Positions 12,676-15,043 of a stretch of 15,043 nt of DNA are shown piece by piece. The position numbers and the translations under genes were made by a program. The stretch comes from Fimbriimonadaceae bacterium. GTDB lineage: Bacteria; Armatimonadota; Fimbriimonadia; Fimbriimonadales; Fimbriimonadaceae. Numbering within the stretch: position 1 is the stretch's first letter; the number at the start of each line of letters is the position of its first letter. The notes below the pieces were generated by a model that made no database searches, was not told the DNA's origin, and saw only the letters and a list, made by a program, of their open reading frames with translations. Where the stretch lies: the NCBI GenBank assembly GCA_025451715.1, contig JANWJY010000173.1, positions 1 to 15,043 on the forward strand. Direction: 5' to 3'.

Positions 12676-14858
12676 AAACCTACATCGATGAACTGTCCGC
12701 CGCTCGTCTGCCTGCACTTCACGGCGACCACGTTCCTACCGACTCGAAGTGAAGACGCATCAAACGGCACGTTAACATACGCGTCGACCCACTGCTTGAA
12801 CGACGCCACCAACCGACCATTGATGTAGACTTCCGCGTCTTCGTCGTGCCACAGGCGCAACATGACGTCGGTAGGCACCGACGAAAGCTCGAACGTGCGA
12901 CGGATCCATATGTCCGGCGACGTCCACTCCGTCCCCACGTTCGGCGCAGGAGTCGTCTTCTGGCCGAATCCGCCCTCACCGGACTTCCAAGATGAATCAA
13001 CGAAACCCTCTTCAAACCACCCCGATCCTGGGTCGGTAAATGAGTACCGCCACGTCTGCCGCAACTTCTCCGAAGTAGGCACGAGCAAGACAGTCTTCGG
13101 CACCGGCCCCGTCAAGCGCGCGTGCAATGCACGCGCCCACGAAGGATCGATCTTCACAACCGCGCGGTCGTACGTCATCAGACCGTTCACCTCGCCCTCG
13201 ACGTCGGTCGTTTGTGTGTACACCGCCGCCGATAATCCCTCTTCGCGCAGTGCGTCGAGCTGCACGTACAGCCGCTCGTATGCGGGCCGCAGCTCATCAA
13301 GAGTCGTAAATGTCCGGTAACCCCAGTTCTGTTTGTCCTGCCACAGGTGGCCCGTCAACGGCAGACCAAGTCCGCCAAACTCGCCCAGCACTTGCGCGCG
13401 ACGACCGTCGGCAGGCGAGACAGCCGGACCCGGATAACGGTGGATGTCCCACACATCGCCCACGCCGCGGTCGGTCCAACCGCTCGCGCTGTTCACGAGC
13501 CGCGTCGGGTCTAGTCCTCGCACCATCGCAGCGATCCGTGGAGTGTCCCATTGCCCCCAGCCCTCGTTGTACGGTACCCACATGACGATCGAGGGGTGCA
13601 TCGAGTGCTGCTGCACGAGCCGTGTCAGTTCCGTCTCGAACTGCGCACCGCTCTGTGGCGTGCGCGTGATGTCCGGGTCGTCGCCGCCGATGTACTTGTC
13701 CCCGCTCGGCATGTCCTGCCAGACCATGATTCCCAATACGTCGCACCAGTAGTACCAACGCTCAGGTTCGACCTTGACGTGCTTGCGGATCATGTTGAAA
13801 CCCAGTTCCTTCGTCTTTTCGATGTCGAATCTAAGCGCCTCGTCGGTCGGCGCGGTGTACAGCCCGTCCGGCCACCAGCCTTGGTCGAGCGGGCCGACTT
13901 GGAACAGCGGCTCGCCGTTCAGATAGAGTCGGCGACCATACGCATCCTCCTTCACTTCGATCTTCCGAAAAGCAAAGTATGTCGACACACGGTCGATCTC
14001 CTTTCCATCGCGCGTGAGCGAAACGTTCAGCGAATAAAGGTTTGGGTTCGATGGCGACCACTTGTGCGGCCGGTCGAAGAAGAACTCCGCAGTGCGCAGC
14101 CCAGGCGAGTGCATCGTGATCGGCACGCCGTCCGGCCCCACGATGGTGCCAGTCCATGTGTCGCCGTCTTTGGCACCGTCAACATCAAGGTTGATCTTCA
14201 CTCCGCCCGTCGTCGCGTCCGTCACAACGTCGACGCGGCGCACATACGCCTCTCCCACCGGCTCGATCCAAACGCTCTGCCAGATCCCGCTCACCGCCGT
14301 GTACCAGATACCCTCGGGCTTCAACACCTGCTTACCGCGCGGCTGCGTCCCGGTGTCGGTCGGATCTTTGACGGAGACCAGCAGTTCGTTGTCGCCATCC
14401 TTCAGTTCCACTTCAAAGGAGAACCGGTCGTAGCCGCCTCGGTGAGAGCCGATCTCTTTGCCGTTCAGCCACACGACGGCCTCCCAATCGACGGCGTCGA
14501 AGTGCAGCATCGCCTTTCCTCGCCACTCTGCCGGCCTCATAAAGGTGCGCTTGTACCAAAGCGTCTGGTCCGGAAGTAGCGGCTTTTTGACGCCACTCAG
14601 CGCCGACTCGATGGGGAAGGGCACGAGAATCTTGCCAGTGTCGACACTTCGCATGACGGTCGAAAAGCGCGTAATCTCATAGTCCCAAAGCCCGTTCAGG
14701 CTCATCCACTTCTCGCGCACGAGCGTCGGCCGTGGGTACTCCGAGTGCGGCGCAGTCGTGCTCACGTTCTTCGCCCATCGGGTCATGATGCTGCCCTCAA
14801 CGGGCTTCCATTGTTGCTGCGTGGTCATCGAAAGAAAAAGCAGAGCGCCGCTCAGCAT
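12639..14858 (-). CDS. Glycoside hydrolase family 2 (beta-galactosidase/glucuronidase-like), probably exported
   Basis: 739 residues. Domains: jelly-roll sugar-binding domain (about 45-200, with LNGLWDYEI, WYKRTF, AVVWLNGKEIGSHRGGYDRF and the family hallmark SGIWQSVWIE), immunoglobulin-like domain (about 200-300), and TIM barrel (about 300-590). The acid/base Glu432 is in VPYNEGWGQ and the nucleophile Glu493 in VLGEFGG. A C-terminal beta-sandwich of about 130 residues follows (WFEEGFVDSSWKSGEGGFG, DIWIRRTFEL, EVYINGR), like those added to GH2 enzymes of Planctomycetes and relatives. The N-terminus MLSGALLFLSM is a short hydrophobic stretch that may be a weak signal peptide; an in-frame stop just upstream of the ATG prevents extension. 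The substrate (galactoside, glucuronide, mannoside) is undecided. The last residues GPTPHP and the stop lie in a C/G-rich repeat. Confidence 0.93.
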   Translation of the reverse strand: MLSGALLFLSMTTQQQWKPVEGSIMTRWAKNVSTTAPHSEYPRPTLVREKWMSLNGLWDYEITRFSTVMRSVDTGKILVPFPIESALSGVKKPLLPDQTLWYKRTFMRPAEWRGKAMLHFDAVDWEAVVWLNGKEIGSHRGGYDRFSFEVELKDGDNELLVSVKDPTDTGTQPRGKQVLKPEGIWYTAVSGIWQSVWIEPVGEAYVRRVDVVTDATTGGVKINLDVDGAKDGDTWTGTIVGPDGVPITMHSPGLRTAEFFFDRPHKWSPSNPNLYSLNVSLTRDGKEIDRVSTYFAFRKIEVKEDAYGRRLYLNGEPLFQVGPLDQGWWPDGLYTAPTDEALRFDIEKTKELGFNMIRKHVKVEPERWYYWCDVLGIMVWQDMPSGDKYIGGDDPDITRTPQSGAQFETELTRLVQQHSMHPSIVMWVPYNEGWGQWDTPRIAAMVRGLDPTRLVNSASGWTDRGVGDVWDIHRYPGPAVSPADGRRAQVLGEFGGLGLPLTGHLWQDKQNWGYRTFTTLDELRPAYERLYVQLDALREEGLSAAVYTQTTDVEGEVNGLMTYDRAVVKIDPSWARALHARLTGPVPKTVLLVPTSEKLRQTWRYSFTDPGSGWFEEGFVDSSWKSGEGGFGQKTTPAPNVGTEWTSPDIWIRRTFELSSVPTDVMLRLWHDEDAEVYINGRLVASFKQWVDAYVNVPFDASSLRVGRNVVAVKCRQTSGGQFIDVGLVRVERGPTPHP

Positions 14859-14863
14859 TGCTC

Positions 14864-14869
14864 ATTCTG
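14864..14869 (-). promoter_or_regulatory. Candidate -10 element (CAGAAT) for the GH2-rqcH-PAP2 operon
   Basis: CAGAAT on the minus strand, five bases before the ATG at 14858, preceded by a TGTGA that could act as an extended -10. The AGAAT-then-GRGC context resembles the yjbQ promoter (TAGAAT then GGGC). No Shine-Dalgarno precedes the ATG. Tentative. Confidence 0.3.
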
Positions 14870-14923
14870 TCACAGTCACCTTTACCCCTCTGAACTTCCG
14901 AACCTCCGAAGCCCCAAACCAGA

Positions 14924-14929
14924 TACACT
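14924..14929 (+). promoter_or_regulatory. Candidate -10 element (TACACT) for the M19-like gene
   Basis: TACACT, 9 bases before the ATG at 14939, with no Shine-Dalgarno between them. It fits the TANNNT pattern seen at other starts in the window. The rest of the 80-base divergent gap (14859-14938) has a short near-repeat (TTCCGAA, CCTCCGAA) and nothing else I can name. Confidence 0.3.
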
Positions 14930-14938
14930 CCCCATACC

Positions 14939-15043
14939 ATGCTCGCCTCCCTTGCGCTCCTCGCCGCGCTCACGACGTCACAGCTGGACCCGCTCCTCGA
15001 CCAGGCGCGAGCCATCCACGCCAAGTACCCCCTCAGCGACGGC
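14939..15043 (+). CDS. Probable exported peptidase M19 (membrane/renal dipeptidase type), N-terminus only
   Basis: The last 35 codons of the window read MLASLALLAALTTS, a short signal-peptide-like segment, then QLDPLLDQARAIHAKYPLSDG at the right edge. The pattern A-x-x-IH-x-x-x-P-x-x-DG just before an expected HND is how M19 zinc dipeptidases begin (the HxD being metal ligands), but the metal site itself lies beyond the window, so the call is provisional. Divergent from the GH2 gene. Confidence 0.5.
   Translation, partial: MLASLALLAALTTSQLDPLLDQARAIHAKYPLSDG

Noticed and set aside
13551..14579. 342-codon plus-strand open frame inside the GH2 gene
   Set aside because: Antisense shadow of a GH2 gene with intact catalytic residues; Arg/Val/His-rich composition typical of GC-rich antisense frames.
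1..15043. CRISPR arrays, tRNA/rRNA genes, transposases, phage or defence genes
   Set aside because: No regular direct-repeat array, no tRNA-like cloverleaf or TTCGANTC arm in context, and no integrase, transposase or nuclease proteins were found on either strand.

Overview
This is a compact, gene-dense stretch of bacterial chromosome made almost entirely of housekeeping and cell-envelope genes, with no phage, transposase, CRISPR or tRNA genes visible. Base composition is moderately GC-rich (about 62% in one coding line I counted). The gene set is TrmFO, RqcH, AccD/AccA, Aat, LeuB, YjbQ and a secreted glycoside hydrolase family 2 enzyme, with several promoters apparently giving leaderless mRNAs. 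This would fit an Armatimonadota/Fimbriimonadia-like or other Terrabacteria-type bacterium. That placement is inference from gene content and style, not from a phylogeny.

Layout. The left edge holds the start of rpsB (minus strand), preceded by a leader that folds on paper into a multi-branched RNA with a pseudoknot onto the ribosome binding site. Divergent from it is a four-helix membrane protein of unknown function (364-975). A DinB-like protein (972-1391, minus) and aat (1496-2107, plus) diverge from a 104-base intergenic region carrying an 11-bp inverted repeat placed almost symmetrically before the two starts. A small four-cysteine protein follows aat (2213-2416).

From 8112 down to 2413 runs a tightly packed minus-strand operon: exported beta-propeller-like protein, leuB (3-isopropylmalate dehydrogenase, leucine synthesis), a two-transmembrane potassium-type channel, a TPR protein and trmFO (folate-dependent tRNA m5U54 methylation). 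Its promoter appears to be a perfect TATAAT 6 bases before the first start codon. yjbQ (8155-8565, minus) and the accD-accA pair (8625-10416, plus; carboxyltransferase of acetyl-CoA carboxylase) diverge from a 59-base region. On the right a second minus-strand operon runs GH2 hydrolase, rqcH (ribosome-associated quality control) and a PAP2 phosphatase (14858 to 10413). It is divergent from the start of a probable M19 dipeptidase cut off by the window edge.

The most interesting signals lie between and across genes. They are: (1) the rpsB leader RNA, whose whole internal loop is complementary to the Shine-Dalgarno region; (2) two copies of a C/G-rich repeat that have both been absorbed into coding or translation signals, one read through in frame inside trmFO and one supplying the stop codon of the GH2 gene, a 10-bp hairpin and the ribosome binding site of rqcH; (3) all three convergent gene pairs overlapping by exactly 4 bases with interlocked stop codons (CTAG, TTAG, CTAG); (4) a recurring -10-like hexamer 5-9 bases before start codons, pointing to leaderless transcription. 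No stretch over 300 bases lacks a gene.
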